A DNA stretch of 64,000 nt from assembly GCA_963836695.1 (NCBI GenBank), contig CAWIKX010000013.1, forward strand, positions 1 to 64,000. The letters run 5' to 3'. The translations under genes and the position numbers were made by a program. Of this stretch, positions 45,153-54,792 are shown piece by piece. Numbering within the stretch: the stretch's first letter is position 1; each line of letters opens with the position of its first letter. Below the pieces are notes generated by a model. It was given only the letters and a program-made list of their open reading frames with translations, did not search any database and was not told the DNA's origin. The stretch comes from Roseiarcus sp963836695. GTDB taxonomy: Bacteria > Pseudomonadota > Alphaproteobacteria > Rhizobiales > Beijerinckiaceae.

Positions 45153-46175
45153 TTAGCCCTCCATGTCTTTCGCTTGCATGAGCGCGCGAACCAAAGTCGA
45201 TTGGCCGAGCGCCACTTTGAATGCGTTGTGGGTTCGCGGCCTTGCGTTGGCGAACGCGGCCCGAGCGGCAGCTTGCGCGGTCTCTTCGGTCAGATCTTTT
45301 CCGGCCAGCGCATTCTCCGCCTCTCTGGACCGCCAGGGAATCGTGGCGACTCCGCCGAGCGCGATTCGCGCCTCACGCACCTTCGAGCCATCCATGTCGA
45401 GCGCCACTGCGGCGGAGGCGAGCGCGAATTCATAGGACTGCCGATCGCGGATCTTGAGATAGAGCGAGCGTCGCGTCCACGGGCCCGCCGGGATGTTGAA
45501 GCTCGTGATGAGTTCGCCCGGCGCGAGAACAGTCTCCACGTTTGGCGTCGCGCCCGGCAATCGATGGAGAGCGGCGAAGGGAATCGTTCTGGCGCCGGCA
45601 GAGCCCACGGCGTTAACAGTCGCGTCGAGCGCGATCAGGCTTTGAGCAAAGTCGCCGGGATAGGTCGCGATGCAGTCGGAACTGCCGCCGAGGATCGCGT
45701 GCTGCCGATTGACGCCACCCATCGCGGCGCAACCTGAACCTGGATCGCGTTTGTTGCACGCGGTCCACGAGATGTCGCGAAAGTACGGACAGCGCGTCCG
45801 TTGCAAAACATTGCCGCCCAGCGTCGCCATGTTGCGAAGCTGGGCGCTGGCGGCGAGTTGGAGGCTTTGGGAAATGACGGGATAGGTCTTGACGATCTCC
45901 GGATGATCGGCCGCCGTCGCCATCCTGACCATGGCGCCAAGCCGCACGCCGTCGGGCGTCACGGAAATCGCGTCATGAGCGCCGGCGAGCGCTCCCAGAT
46001 CCACCACCTTGGCTGGTCGCATGACATCGAGCTTCATCAGGTCGATGAGCGTCGTGCCTCCGGCCAGATATTCGACCGGCGCCCGGCCTTGGACCGACGG
46101 GAGCTGAGCGAGCCTTGAAGCCGCCAGAATGGCCGCAGCTTCACTCGGCGCGCGGTCATAAGTGAATGCGCGCAT
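45153..46175 (-). CDS. Aldehyde oxidoreductase, FAD-binding subunit (PaoB-like)
   Basis: A 340-residue FAD subunit with the FAD loop AGGTTLIDLMKLDVMRP and ATLGGNVLQRTRCPYFRD. The Cys pattern in TRCPYFRD, TACNKRDPGSGCAAM suggests the extra [4Fe-4S] cluster described in E. coli PaoB. It lies 4-5 bases from genes on both sides, so the operon is tight. Confidence 0.9.
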   Translation of the reverse strand: MRAFTYDRAPSEAAAILAASRLAQLPSVQGRAPVEYLAGGTTLIDLMKLDVMRPAKVVDLGALAGAHDAISVTPDGVRLGAMVRMATAADHPEIVKTYPVISQSLQLAASAQLRNMATLGGNVLQRTRCPYFRDISWTACNKRDPGSGCAAMGGVNRQHAILGGSSDCIATYPGDFAQSLIALDATVNAVGSAGARTIPFAALHRLPGATPNVETVLAPGELITSFNIPAGPWTRRSLYLKIRDRQSYEFALASAAVALDMDGSKVREARIALGGVATIPWRSREAENALAGKDLTEETAQAAARAAFANARPRTHNAFKVALGQSTLVRALMQAKDMEG

Positions 46176-46179
46176 CGCC

Positions 46180-46803
46180 TCAGCCCTCCATCTGTCTTTT
46201 GCCTTGGGCGACGGCGGAGACGATGTTCGGATAAGCGGCGCAACGGCACAAATTGCCGCTCATGTATTCGCGGATCGTATCGTCGTCGCCTGCGTGCCCC
46301 TCCTTCACGCAGCCGATGGCCGACATGATCTGGCCGGGCGTGCAATAGCCGCACTGGAAGGCGTCGTTGTCGACGAAGGCTTGCTGCATCGGATGCAGCG
46401 GTCCGTCCGCGCGCGCCAATCCTTCGACGGTCGTGACTTGGCGCCCTTGGGCCGCGATCGCGAGCGTGAGGCACGAAAGAACCCGCACGCCGTCGATATG
46501 AACGGTGCACGCGCCGCATTGGCCGTGATCGCAGCCCTTCTTCGTTCCCGTGAGGCCAACGTGCTCCCTCAGGGCGTCGAGCAGGGTCGTCCGAACATCG
46601 AGTCCCAACCGGTAAGCTGCGCCGTTGATCGAGAGCGCGACGGAAAGCGGACTGTCGCTGCTGGCGAGCGCCGACGGTTCGGCAAACGCGGTGTCGGCGC
46701 CTCGTCCGACAAGGGGTATGGCTGCGGTGGAGACCGACGCGCCAAGAAAACGACGCCGGTTGACGGATTGGGGTTCATCGCTGCGTTTGCTGGGCATGGA
46801 CAT
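46180..46803 (-). CDS. Aldehyde oxidoreductase, 2Fe-2S subunit with Tat signal (PaoA-like)
   Basis: About 207 residues. RRRFLGASVSTAAIPL is a twin-arginine signal. Two 2Fe-2S clusters: CDHGQCGACTVHIDG with CLTLA, then FQCGYCTPGQIM and NLCRCAAYPNI. First gene of the operon. Start at 46803 (MSMPSKRS) is preferred over longer in-frame starts because it places the RR motif near the N-terminus. Confidence 0.9.
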   Translation of the reverse strand: MSMPSKRSDEPQSVNRRRFLGASVSTAAIPLVGRGADTAFAEPSALASSDSPLSVALSINGAAYRLGLDVRTTLLDALREHVGLTGTKKGCDHGQCGACTVHIDGVRVLSCLTLAIAAQGRQVTTVEGLARADGPLHPMQQAFVDNDAFQCGYCTPGQIMSAIGCVKEGHAGDDDTIREYMSGNLCRCAAYPNIVSAVAQGKRQMEG

Positions 46804-46970
46804 CTCGATTGCCTGAAACGGTCGTCGAGCCCGTGAAGCGAGCCCACCGCCTGAGCGCATATCGCCCAAGGTAGCCCCTCTAAATGCCGGCTAGCCTCAA
46901 GGCGTTCCCGCTTCGGCTCGAGCGCTGGGATCAAGAGCGCGTGACCGAGGGTCTGTTCCCACGTTTCGTC

Positions 46971-46993
46971 ATGGCCGGGCCTGTCCCGGCCAT
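46971..46993. repeat. REP-like palindrome, first copy
   Basis: ATGGCCGGG-CCTG-TCCCGGCCAT, a 9-base stem. This ATGGCCGGGCTTGTCCCGGCCAT family is widespread in Rhizobiales intergenic DNA. It is followed by CTACCGTGGAT, which is mirrored in the second copy. Confidence 0.75.
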
Positions 46994-47172
46994 CTACCGT
47001 GGATGGCGTCAGGCGGTTACGAATTCCGCGAGGCAGTCACGGCGTCGATCCAGCGGGAGAGCAACATGAGGTATTGGCCGCGCGCATGGAAAGTTCGCCT
47101 ATTCCTCGCCGTGAATCCAGAATGACGGGACTTCTGTCTCGACTTGGACAACTGACCCGTCCGTTCTCGTGG

Positions 47173-47195
47173 ATAGCCGGGACAAGCCCGGCCAT
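47173..47195. repeat. REP-like palindrome, second copy, inverted
   Basis: ATAGCCGGGACAAGCCCGGCCAT, preceded by CTCGTGG. It is an inverted relative of the copy at 46971, so the two form a BIME-like pair upstream of the KAP NTPase gene. Confidence 0.75.
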
Positions 47196-47411
47196 GACGT
47201 CCGGTCGATCAGGTGGTCAGGGCGATGGCGACAGCCCTCGACATCGACGCCTGCCTGAAGGTCGTGCTGACGCGAAGCGCGGTATGAGGGCGAGGCTCAT
47301 GCGGTCACGTGAACGGAGGGCGAGGGAGAGGTTCGAAAATTCGACCCAAAGGCATTGACTATTTAATGCAGTTTTCAATGCTGGCAGCAGGTCCTCTAAA
47401 AAAGTGCTTTA

Positions 47412-49565
47412 ATGCAGACGCCCCGCAATGACACACCAATCTCGGAGCCGTCACAGGATAGATACGGTATCGATCCCTTCGCCAAGGCGTTAGCCGAGAG
47501 CATCAAAAGAATGCCCGCACCCGAGGGCACGGTTATCGCGATCAATGGGCGGTGGGGTTCAGGAAAGAGCAGTGCGGTAAATCTCGTAATACACCATTTA
47601 AACGAAGCCAACTCCGAGCAAATCAAAATCATTAATTTTGCATGCTGGTGGTTCCGGGGCGAAGAGCAACTCACTTTGGCGTTTTTCCGCGAGCTCTACG
47701 CGGGCCTCGGCGTATCACTCGGCGAGCGCTTTAAAAAGCTCCTACCCAAAATAGGTGCTCGTCTCCTGCGCGCGGGCGCAGTGGTTGGCTCCGCCGCTGA
47801 CCTCGCTGGAGCTCATGGTGCCGGATCGCTCGCGTCCGGAGCGATGAATTGGCTTTCCGACCTGATCCAACAGGAGGATACTGTTGAGAAACTCCACGGC
47901 GAACTCTCCAAGGCGCTTCGAGATCAGACAAAGCGTTTCTTGATAATCATTGACGACATTGATCGGCTGGCGCCCGATGAAGCGCTGTTAATATTCCGCC
48001 TTGTCAAATCTGTTGGGCGTCTGCCCAATGTAATTTACGTGCTTGTCTTCGATCGACTGCTTGCCGAGGCAATCGTTCACGAGAAATATCCTGCTGAAGG
48101 TGCACATTATCTAGAAAAGATTGTTCAAGCCGGCTTCGACATCCCAGAACCACTGGAACAGGACCTTAGAGAACAGGTGTTGGTCGAGATTGCTGAGATA
48201 TGCGGCGCGGTGGCCACGAATAGCAGCATCCGCTTTATGAACGTCTTTTATGACGTGGTCTTCCCAGAAATTCGAACGCCCCGCGACTTGATTCGTCTCG
48301 CAAATTGCTTGGCCGTGACATGGCCCGCGGTCGGCCACGAGGTCGACCGTGCAGACTTCGTCGGTCTTGAGGTGCTCCGAGTGTTTCGGCCAAATCTTTA
48401 TCGAGCACTTCGCGGCAATAAGGTTCGGCTAACCACCACGACTGATCCGACATCCCGATGGACACAGGCACAACGAGATCAATTTGACAAAAATTTGTTG
48501 TCTAGTGTCCCTGAGGCGGAGAGAGAGCGCCTGCGGGGCGCACTTACACGGCTCTTCCCGCCGTTAGAGTCGGTGTGGGGCAATGTCATTTACGGCCATG
48601 ATTCCGCGGATGAGTGGTCGCGCGACCGGCGCGCCTGTTCCAGCGTTCACTTTGACTCTTATTTTCGCTTTTCAATATCGGACGAGGTGCTCGCTAAACA
48701 GGAAGTTGACGATTTGATTGCGCACGCATCCGATGACGCTTTTATTGTTGCTGCGATACGCGAGGGACTGGGCGTTAAACGTTCAAGCGGGGGGAGTAGG
48801 GCAGCGCTAATACTGGAGGAATTAAATCGGCACGCAGACGAGGTCGCTGACAATCGCGTCCAACCCTTGCTCACGAGCATTTTTCGGCTCGCCGACGAAT
48901 TGGACATATCGGCCGACGAAGTGAAAGGCTTTTCCATAGGGGACAACCGTCTCCGGATTCATTGGCTGTTGCGTCGGCTAACGCTTGAACGGTTTGATCT
49001 ATCGCGGCGGTCTGCGATCTTAGTCGCCGCGTGCCAAACCGCCGCGCTCCGTTGGCTCGTCGATTTCGCGAGTTCAGCCTATGACGATTATTTTCCGCGC
49101 CCAGGCAAATCTCCTGAGTCGGAGAGCCAATGTTTGACGACCCTATCCGATGCAGAAGTACTTCGAGGCACGGCTCTCACACAAATCCGCCAAGCCGCTC
49201 AGACCGAGGAACTCTCCGAGCATCCAAGACTAGCCTATCTGATGTATCGCTGGCGCGATTTCGCGGAGGACGACGGTGCCGAGGTTAGAGAGTGGGGCGA
49301 TCGGCAACTCGATCGGAACGAAATGGTCGTGAAGCTCGCGAAAGCGTTCACTTCTCATGGTTGGATTCACAGCGGCAGCGACGCCGTCGCTCAACAGACA
49401 ACGCTCGCCAATGTGGAAAACCTAGAACTTGTCCTGGACAAAGGACGCTTTCGCGCGCGCATCGAAGAATTGGCCGACGAAGACATGTTGTCGCCGGAGG
49501 ACCTTGGGATCATCAACGAGTATCTTGCAGCCTGGCGCCATCACGATCAGAATCCGCGTCACTAG
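47412..49565 (+). CDS. KAP-family P-loop NTPase
   Basis: A 717-residue KAP NTPase. Walker A is GRWGSGKS (46-53), Walker B is FLIIIDDIDRL with D181/D182. A mildly hydrophobic segment at about 116-148 lies between them, where KAP proteins often carry membrane helices. The C-terminal half is a long helical region of no known domain. The gene is AT-richer than its neighbours and stands alone behind a REP pair. Bacterial KAP NTPases occur in defence islands, so a phage-defence role is plausible but unproven. Confidence 0.8.
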   Translation: MQTPRNDTPISEPSQDRYGIDPFAKALAESIKRMPAPEGTVIAINGRWGSGKSSAVNLVIHHLNEANSEQIKIINFACWWFRGEEQLTLAFFRELYAGLGVSLGERFKKLLPKIGARLLRAGAVVGSAADLAGAHGAGSLASGAMNWLSDLIQQEDTVEKLHGELSKALRDQTKRFLIIIDDIDRLAPDEALLIFRLVKSVGRLPNVIYVLVFDRLLAEAIVHEKYPAEGAHYLEKIVQAGFDIPEPLEQDLREQVLVEIAEICGAVATNSSIRFMNVFYDVVFPEIRTPRDLIRLANCLAVTWPAVGHEVDRADFVGLEVLRVFRPNLYRALRGNKVRLTTTTDPTSRWTQAQRDQFDKNLLSSVPEAERERLRGALTRLFPPLESVWGNVIYGHDSADEWSRDRRACSSVHFDSYFRFSISDEVLAKQEVDDLIAHASDDAFIVAAIREGLGVKRSSGGSRAALILEELNRHADEVADNRVQPLLTSIFRLADELDISADEVKGFSIGDNRLRIHWLLRRLTLERFDLSRRSAILVAACQTAALRWLVDFASSAYDDYFPRPGKSPESESQCLTTLSDAEVLRGTALTQIRQAAQTEELSEHPRLAYLMYRWRDFAEDDGAEVREWGDRQLDRNEMVVKLAKAFTSHGWIHSGSDAVAQQTTLANVENLELVLDKGRFRARIEELADEDMLSPEDLGIINEYLAAWRHHDQNPRH

Positions 49566-49722
49566 GAATCTAGGCCAACCCATAACTTTTGGTTTTGGAC
49601 TAAGCGACAAGATCTCTATCATACTGACAACGGACGCTATCCTCTAAGTCGCCCTGTCATGCTGAGACTAGCGAGGCTTCCAGACCCGGCTCCGCCCCCT
49701 CGACACCCATCGCAGAACCCCC

Positions 49723-50016
49723 TCACTTCGGCTGTGGCGCGGTAGCGCCGCCCGTAGTTCCTGGCGGCGGGACCACGTTCGTATCCCCGGTCTGGGGCGC
49801 CGGCTTCTGGATGCCCGGGTCCACCTCTTTCGGATGGATGACGCCATTGGACTCGTTCAGCTTTTTGCTCAGGTTGTCGCCTGGCGCAATCGGCTTGGCG
49901 TCGGGCGTGCTGTCCTTTGGCGCTGGGCTTGTCGTCTGGGCGGACGCCGCGCCAGCGACGAGGCTGACGCCGACGACAAACATGCAAAGTCGTGAGTTGA
50001 TGATCCGCATACCCAT
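49723..50016 (-). CDS. Small secreted proline/threonine-rich protein
   Basis: 97 residues. A signal peptide (IINSRLCMFVVGVSLVAGAA) ends near ASAQ, then a Pro/Thr/Lys-rich disordered chain (TTSPAPKDSTPDAKP ... PPPGTTGGATAPQPK). No family recognised; probably a periplasmic or cell-surface peptide. The start may be 50016 or 50010. Confidence 0.6.
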   Translation of the reverse strand: MGMRIINSRLCMFVVGVSLVAGAASAQTTSPAPKDSTPDAKPIAPGDNLSKKLNESNGVIHPKEVDPGIQKPAPQTGDTNVVPPPGTTGGATAPQPK

Positions 50017-50082
50017 TTAACGCGTCGATGCACGGACCGTTCCTTAAGCGTGGTCGGAAAGGTCGCCGCCGCGATCTCGTGG

Positions 50083-50120
50083 ATAACCGGGTCACCCGGA
50101 TCACAGTCCGGGGGCGGTTA
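50083..50120. repeat. REP-like imperfect palindrome
   Basis: ATAACCGGGTCACCCGG ... TCCGGGGGCGGTTAT, with ends ATAACCG / CGGTTAT pairing. Preceded by CTCGTGG like the copy at 47173, so it is a diverged member of the same repeat family. Confidence 0.55.
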
Positions 50121-50269
50121 TGACCGGCAAAAGAGCGATGGCAGGTTTCATGAAGGCGGTTCCAACCGCCATTGCCATAAGCGCCCTCGACCTTCTCGGC
50201 AAATTCCTTTGGTTCGGCGGAATACCGGCTAATACTAGAGGTTTCGCCGAAGGGCTCCAATGCCCGCGC

Positions 50270-51121
50270 TCATTCGCTTCGGGCGCAGGCGTCCTGGTAA
50301 AGTTGATAGTCGTATTGGTTGGCGTCTTTGATCATTTGAAGCGCTAGCGGCGAAAATCGAAGGGGGGCCGCGGCTGCATTGCGCCTTGGAGCGTCCGGCG
50401 GGGCGCCCCAGCCGAAATGGTCGAAGAGCGCCCTGGCGAAGGCCTGCAGGCGGGATTGCACGCCGACGAGATCGAGGGAAGCGACGCGAGCCCGCGCCTG
50501 ATCGAACTCGGCCAAGGTCGGGCGCGCGCCCCGGTCGGGAAGGGGGTCGCGCGCCAACTGGTCGAGCGCATAGTCGCCGCGAAAATACTTTGTCTGCACG
50601 TTTCGAAACTCTTCTGGAACGCCATCTCGAACCACGGCCTCCACCATTTCGGTCTCCGCCTCCAAGGGCTTCCCCGCCATGCGGACAAGATAGCGCAGCT
50701 CAGAGATGGTCCGTTCCGTAGGCTCGCGGAAAATCGTCGTGATGAAGGGCCGCTCGGGAAAGCGCTTGTGCGCGAGAAAATGAAGATGTCCGCGCAAGAG
50801 CCGGATCTTGTCGAATTGCTCTGCGGGAAGGTTGAGATACCAGGGAGGTTCCGGGTAATTGCCGCCGGACCGGCGCATCATATACTCGTCCGGGCACAGG
50901 GCGTGCGGCTCGAACCTCTGCTCGATCAGCTCGCGAAGCGTCGTGCCGCCCGTCTTATGAATATGAATAAAGAAAAGGCTTCGGTCAGTCGTAGGTTTGA
51001 TCGTCTCAACCCGCGAACTCGTCAGCCACCCTCGGTCCCGCCCGTTTCCCTCGCCAAAACCTTTCGTTTTCAACGGAGGATCAGCCTTGATCGGGCTGAT
51101 AAACACGGCGCACTTTGGCAT
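50270..51121 (-). CDS. Sulfotransferase family 2-like protein
   Basis: About 283 residues. The 5'-phosphosulfate-binding loop is FFIHIHKTGGTTLRELIEQR and the 3'-phosphate-binding motif is FREPTERTISELRYLV. These place it with PAPS-dependent sulfotransferases that sulfate a carbohydrate or similar acceptor. The start is uncertain: an ATG at 51121 gives a 50-residue lead before the loop, and no closer ATG exists. Confidence 0.75.
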   Translation of the reverse strand: MPKCAVFISPIKADPPLKTKGFGEGNGRDRGWLTSSRVETIKPTTDRSLFFIHIHKTGGTTLRELIEQRFEPHALCPDEYMMRRSGGNYPEPPWYLNLPAEQFDKIRLLRGHLHFLAHKRFPERPFITTIFREPTERTISELRYLVRMAGKPLEAETEMVEAVVRDGVPEEFRNVQTKYFRGDYALDQLARDPLPDRGARPTLAEFDQARARVASLDLVGVQSRLQAFARALFDHFGWGAPPDAPRRNAAAAPLRFSPLALQMIKDANQYDYQLYQDACARSE

Positions 51122-51551
51122 GAGAACAGTTGAAAGAGGTTTCGGGAACACACCCGACAGACTCTGCCACCTGAGGGCGACATCGCAATGGGTAGAACTA
51201 CCTACGATCGCCGTTCGGGCAGGGGACGGGCTTGATTCGCGCCATCGGCTTCGCACGTTGAGAGCGTCGCGGCTCCGCTTCCGCGGCCTCGCCAGACGAT
51301 GGGGTTTGGGCGGCGAAAATGTTCTGTCGATGACGCCGCGCGGATTTGGAAGATTGCAATTGTTTGCCCAGATGGGCTGGAATTGGGTAGGGTGTTCAAA
51401 AATTCTCGATAGTTCCGGCGAGCGCGTTTCAACCGTGACTGGCAGCCGAAAAAGCCCCCGGCGAGGCGAAAGCTAACGAGAACAGGCGAAGCGTTTCGTT
51501 TCGCACGGGCAAATGACCGCTTCCCTCTACGGGGAGCGGCCGTCGGGCGTC

Positions 51552-52019
51552 CTAGCCGGCGAGCAGCCCCTTCACGATCGCGCTCGCCTTGGCGAAATCC
51601 ATCTCGCCCGCGTGCGCGGTTTTCAGCGCGTTGACGACCTTGCCCATGTCCTTGATGCTCGTCGCGCCGGTCGAGGCGATGGCGGTCTTTGCGGCGGCGA
51701 TCACCGCCGCTTCGTCCATCTGCTTGGGCAGGAACTCGCCGATCACCTTGATCTCCGCGTTCTCCTGCTCGGCGAGCTCCTTGCGTCCCGCCTCCGCATA
51801 GATCGTGGCCGATTCCTGACGGGACTTCACCATCTTAGTGAGCAGCGCCAGTTCATCGGAGCGGCTCACGATCTTGCCCGCGCCGCGCGCTTCGATCTCC
51901 CGATCCTTGAGCGCGGACATGATGAGGCGGAGCGCGCCGACGCGAACCTTGTCGCCGCCCTTCATCGCCTCCTTCATCTGCGTGGCGACGGAATCGCGCA
52001 ACGGGGCTGAATCGGCCAT
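51552..52019 (-). CDS. GatB/YqeY domain-containing protein
   Basis: A 155-residue YqeY protein: LRDSVATQMKEAMKGGDKVR, LGALRLIMSALKD-type core, EIKVIGEFLPKQMDEAAV and MGKVVNALK. It resembles the tRNA-binding tail of GatB and may act in tRNA-dependent amidation, unproven. It is divergent from carA, a pairing common in Rhizobiales. The start MADSAPL at 52019 is preferred. Confidence 0.9.
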   Translation of the reverse strand: MADSAPLRDSVATQMKEAMKGGDKVRVGALRLIMSALKDREIEARGAGKIVSRSDELALLTKMVKSRQESATIYAEAGRKELAEQENAEIKVIGEFLPKQMDEAAVIAAAKTAIASTGATSIKDMGKVVNALKTAHAGEMDFAKASAIVKGLLAG

Positions 52020-52090
52020 GGAACTCCTCAATCGTTCGATGAGCGCGCCAAGCTTGACGCACGGCGAAGGCGGCGCTTAAGCACAGGCGC

Positions 52091-53326
52091 ATGTCACGCG
52101 CAACACAACCTGACCCGCCGCTTGAGCCAGACGATGCATCCCCCGGTTGGCGTCCGCGCATCGCGTCCGGCGTGATCGTTCTCGCCGATGGCGTGGTGAT
52201 CGAGGGCTTCGGCGTGGGCGCGACGGGCTCTGCGGTCGGCGAGATCTGCTTCAACACGGCGATGACCGGCTACGAGGAAATCCTGACGGATCCTTCCTAC
52301 GCCGCCCAGATCGTCACCTTCACCTTCCCGCATATAGGGATCGTCGGCGTCAATGACGAGGACATCGAGGTCATGAACGCCGCCTCCGCGTCGGCCTCGA
52401 TCGGCGCCATCATGCGCGCCGATATTTCGGGCCCATCCAATTTTCGCGCGCATGGGCGGCTCGACAGCTGGATGAAGGCGCGCGGCATCATCGGCGTGAC
52501 GGGCGTCGATACGCGCGCGCTGACCACCCTCATTCGCGAGCGGGGCATGCCGAACGCGGTCATCGCCCATGCGCCCGACGGCGCCTTCGATCTTGACGCG
52601 CTGCGCGCCAAGGCGGCCGCGTGGCCCGGCATCGACGGGATGGATCTCGTTCCGGCGGTGGGATCGACCCAGCGCTCCGATTGGGATGAGATGAGCTGGA
52701 CGCTCGAGAACGGGTATAGGCGTCGCGACGCCACGCGCTTTCATGTCGTCGCGATCGATTATGGCGCGAAGCGCAACATCCTCCGCCTCCTCAACGACAC
52801 CGGCTGCGCGGTCACGGTCGTTCCGGCGACGGCGAGCGCCGAGGAGATACTGGCGCTGAAACCCGACGGGGTCGTGCTCTCCAACGGTCCCGGCGATCCG
52901 GCGGCCACCGGAGAATACGCGGTGCCGACGATCCAGGCGCTCCTGGAGACGAAGTTGCCTCTGTTCGGGGTCTGTCTCGGCCATCAGCTTCTCGGGCTCG
53001 CGGTCGGCGGGCGGACGGTCAAGATGCCGCAGGGCCATCATGGCGCGAACCATCCGGTCAAGGATTTCACCACCGGCAAGGTTGAGGTCGTGTCGATGAA
53101 CCACGGCTTCGCGGTGGATCGGGCGAGCCTCCCCGCAAACGCCGAGGAAACGCACGTGTCGCTGTTCGACGGCTCGAATTGCGGCATTGCGCTTGCCGAC
53201 CGGCCGGCGTTCTCGGTGCAATATCACCCGGAGGCCTCGCCGGGCCCGCGCGACAGCCATTATCTCTTCCGCCGGTTCGTCGATTTGATCGCCGCGTCAA
53301 AGGCGGAGGCGACGCGCGCCGCCTAA
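52091..53326 (+). CDS. carA: Carbamoyl-phosphate synthase small subunit
   Basis: A 411-residue glutaminase subunit that releases ammonia for carbamoyl phosphate in arginine and pyrimidine synthesis. The class I amidotransferase triad is C295 in GVCLGHQLL and H379/E381 in YHPEAS. The N-terminal CPSase_sm domain shows GEICFNTAMTGYEEILTDPS. carB is not in the window. The stop overlaps the opposing small gene by four bases. Confidence 0.95.
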   Translation: MSRATQPDPPLEPDDASPGWRPRIASGVIVLADGVVIEGFGVGATGSAVGEICFNTAMTGYEEILTDPSYAAQIVTFTFPHIGIVGVNDEDIEVMNAASASASIGAIMRADISGPSNFRAHGRLDSWMKARGIIGVTGVDTRALTTLIRERGMPNAVIAHAPDGAFDLDALRAKAAAWPGIDGMDLVPAVGSTQRSDWDEMSWTLENGYRRRDATRFHVVAIDYGAKRNILRLLNDTGCAVTVVPATASAEEILALKPDGVVLSNGPGDPAATGEYAVPTIQALLETKLPLFGVCLGHQLLGLAVGGRTVKMPQGHHGANHPVKDFTTGKVEVVSMNHGFAVDRASLPANAEETHVSLFDGSNCGIALADRPAFSVQYHPEASPGPRDSHYLFRRFVDLIAASKAEATRAA

Positions 53327-53784
53327 GGCCCGGCCCGTCCACGGGTCTCGCTGATCGGCTCGTAGGTGAATTCCTGCACGCCCACGTCGACGACCACGTC
53401 GCTCTTCACCCGCGTGTTGGTCGCGGCGACAAGCGCTTTGCTCATCTTCGCGAAATCGAAGCGGTCGAGATGATCGAAATCGATCGTGTCGTCGTTGTAG
53501 ACATAGCGAAACGCCTCGTCGACCAGGATCGAATCCGGCGCCATCGCCGCCGTCTTGAGCGCGTTCATGTCGAGGGTGTAGCTCAAGAGCATGACCGCAT
53601 AGCCCTTGATCGCGCCATCCTTGATGCGCGGAACATTGATCTCATGCGTCTTGCGCGCTTCGGTCGCCCTCGCGGCGGGGGCGCCGGTGTGAGTCTGGCG
53701 CATTGCGGCGACCTTGTCGGCGCCCATCTCGCCCGCGATCATGCCGGCCACTGCGGCAAGAACAATCAGCGCGGCCTTGATCAT
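53323..53784 (-). CDS. Membrane-anchored protein of the flagellar block
   Basis: A 153-residue protein with one N-terminal helix (MIKAALIVLAAVAGMIAGEM) and a periplasmic part containing INVPRIKDGAIKGYAVMLLS and VNDDTIDFDHLDRFDF-like stretches. It resembles FliL-type or other unnamed flagellar proteins by position and topology only. The start overlaps the stop of the preceding gene by ATGA. Role unknown. Confidence 0.6.
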   Translation of the reverse strand: MIKAALIVLAAVAGMIAGEMGADKVAAMRQTHTGAPAARATEARKTHEINVPRIKDGAIKGYAVMLLSYTLDMNALKTAAMAPDSILVDEAFRYVYNDDTIDFDHLDRFDFAKMSKALVAATNTRVKSDVVVDVGVQEFTYEPISETRGRAGP

Positions 53785-54164
53785 TCGCGCGACCGACTCC
53801 AGGCAAGGGGGGTGTAGGTCCCATCGGATTGGCCGTCCTGGATGGCGCGAGTGATGATCTCCGAGACGGCTTCGCAAGCCTTGAGCTGCACCGCGAGCAG
53901 CCGCCGATTGATCTCGAGCTTTGCGTGAAGTTCAGCCAGCGCATCGCGCAGAGGCCCTCCCGCCGCCGCGCCGGCGAGCGCCGGAATGAGGCGATTGAGC
54001 TCGAGCAAGCTCTGGTTCTTGGCTTGACTGTAGGTCTCGTATTTGACCCTGCGGCCCTGTTCGAGATCGCGGTTCTCAGCGTCGACCGTGGCGACGAGCC
54101 GTTCGATGATAGGCGCCGCCGCGGCGGTCGGCGGGGATAAAGCTCGGCGCGCCGCTTGACTCAT
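53781..54164 (-). CDS. Small helical flagellar protein (FlgN-like)
   Basis: A 127-residue, all-helical protein (PIIERLVATVDAENRDLEQG ... ELHAKLEINRRLLAVQLKAC). Size, helical pattern and place between the rod-binding protein gene and flagellar membrane genes suit a FlgN-type chaperone, but similarity is not firm. Overlaps its neighbours by four bases at both ends. Confidence 0.55.
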   Translation of the reverse strand: MSQAARRALSPPTAAAAPIIERLVATVDAENRDLEQGRRVKYETYSQAKNQSLLELNRLIPALAGAAAGGPLRDALAELHAKLEINRRLLAVQLKACEAVSEIITRAIQDGQSDGTYTPLAWSRSRE

Positions 54165-54745
54165 GTCCGTTTAGACCCGGCGAAAAGGACGGCGCCGTTG
54201 TCAGGCTCGCCGGCGGCCGGGCTCGACAGAATGTTGGCGCTCATTTGAGCGGCAGAAGCGCCGACGGTCTTCGCAGCTTCGCCAAGGCCCTCGGAATGCG
54301 AGCCGATCTCATGAGTGGCGAACAGGCGCCTGGCAAGGCCAAGCTTGCCGGATTTGGCGATTTGCGTCGACACCTGCTCGGCGAGCATCGATCGCCACAT
54401 GTCGCCGGCCGTTCCCTGACCGAAGACCTCGCCTGTGTCTTTCGGCAAGAGCTCGCCGACGAACGAATTCAGCATCATGGCCTCGAACTGAATCCTCGCT
54501 TGGCCAAGCTTATCCGTTCCGCTTGGCGCCGTCGGCAGATGCGACCGCATGTCGGCGGCGCTCGCAAGGGGCGCCGGCGTTGCGCTTGTCGCGCCAGCGA
54601 CCTGATTCAGGCTTGAGACAAAGTCGGCCGGTGAGGCGTTCGAACCCGCAAGTGTACTCAGCCGCTGAGCGGCGAGGGTCGCGCGCGAGGGATCGGCGGC
54701 GCTCGCCACCTCGAGGATGACATCTGTATGAGGATTGAAAGCCAT
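54161..54745 (-). CDS. Rod-binding protein (FlgJ N-domain/CheL-like)
   Basis: A 194-residue protein with a rod-binding domain in the middle: ARIQFEAMMLNSFVGELLPK, then GDMWRSMLAEQVSTQIAKSG. It lacks the muramidase domain of gamma-proteobacterial FlgJ, as is usual in Alphaproteobacteria (CheL of Caulobacter). It helps assemble the flagellar rod. Confidence 0.8.
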   Translation of the reverse strand: MAFNPHTDVILEVASAADPSRATLAAQRLSTLAGSNASPADFVSSLNQVAGATSATPAPLASAADMRSHLPTAPSGTDKLGQARIQFEAMMLNSFVGELLPKDTGEVFGQGTAGDMWRSMLAEQVSTQIAKSGKLGLARRLFATHEIGSHSEGLGEAAKTVGASAAQMSANILSSPAAGEPDNGAVLFAGSKRT

Positions 54746-54792
54746 CGGGCGCCGCCAAACGTGCGTAGGAGGCCCAACGTCCTCCGTTAGCC

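Larger units (their letters stand above)
46804..47411. other. 600-bp intergenic stretch with inverted REP pair
   Basis: No gene is supported. It holds two REP-like palindromes in inverted orientation (46971 and 47173). The segment before 47412 is the 5' region of the KAP NTPase gene and is AT-richer. Confidence 0.5.

Noticed and set aside
46870..47411. tRNA gene in the long intergenic region
   Set aside because: No cloverleaf or TTCRANYC-type T-loop was found; the hairpins are REP palindromes.
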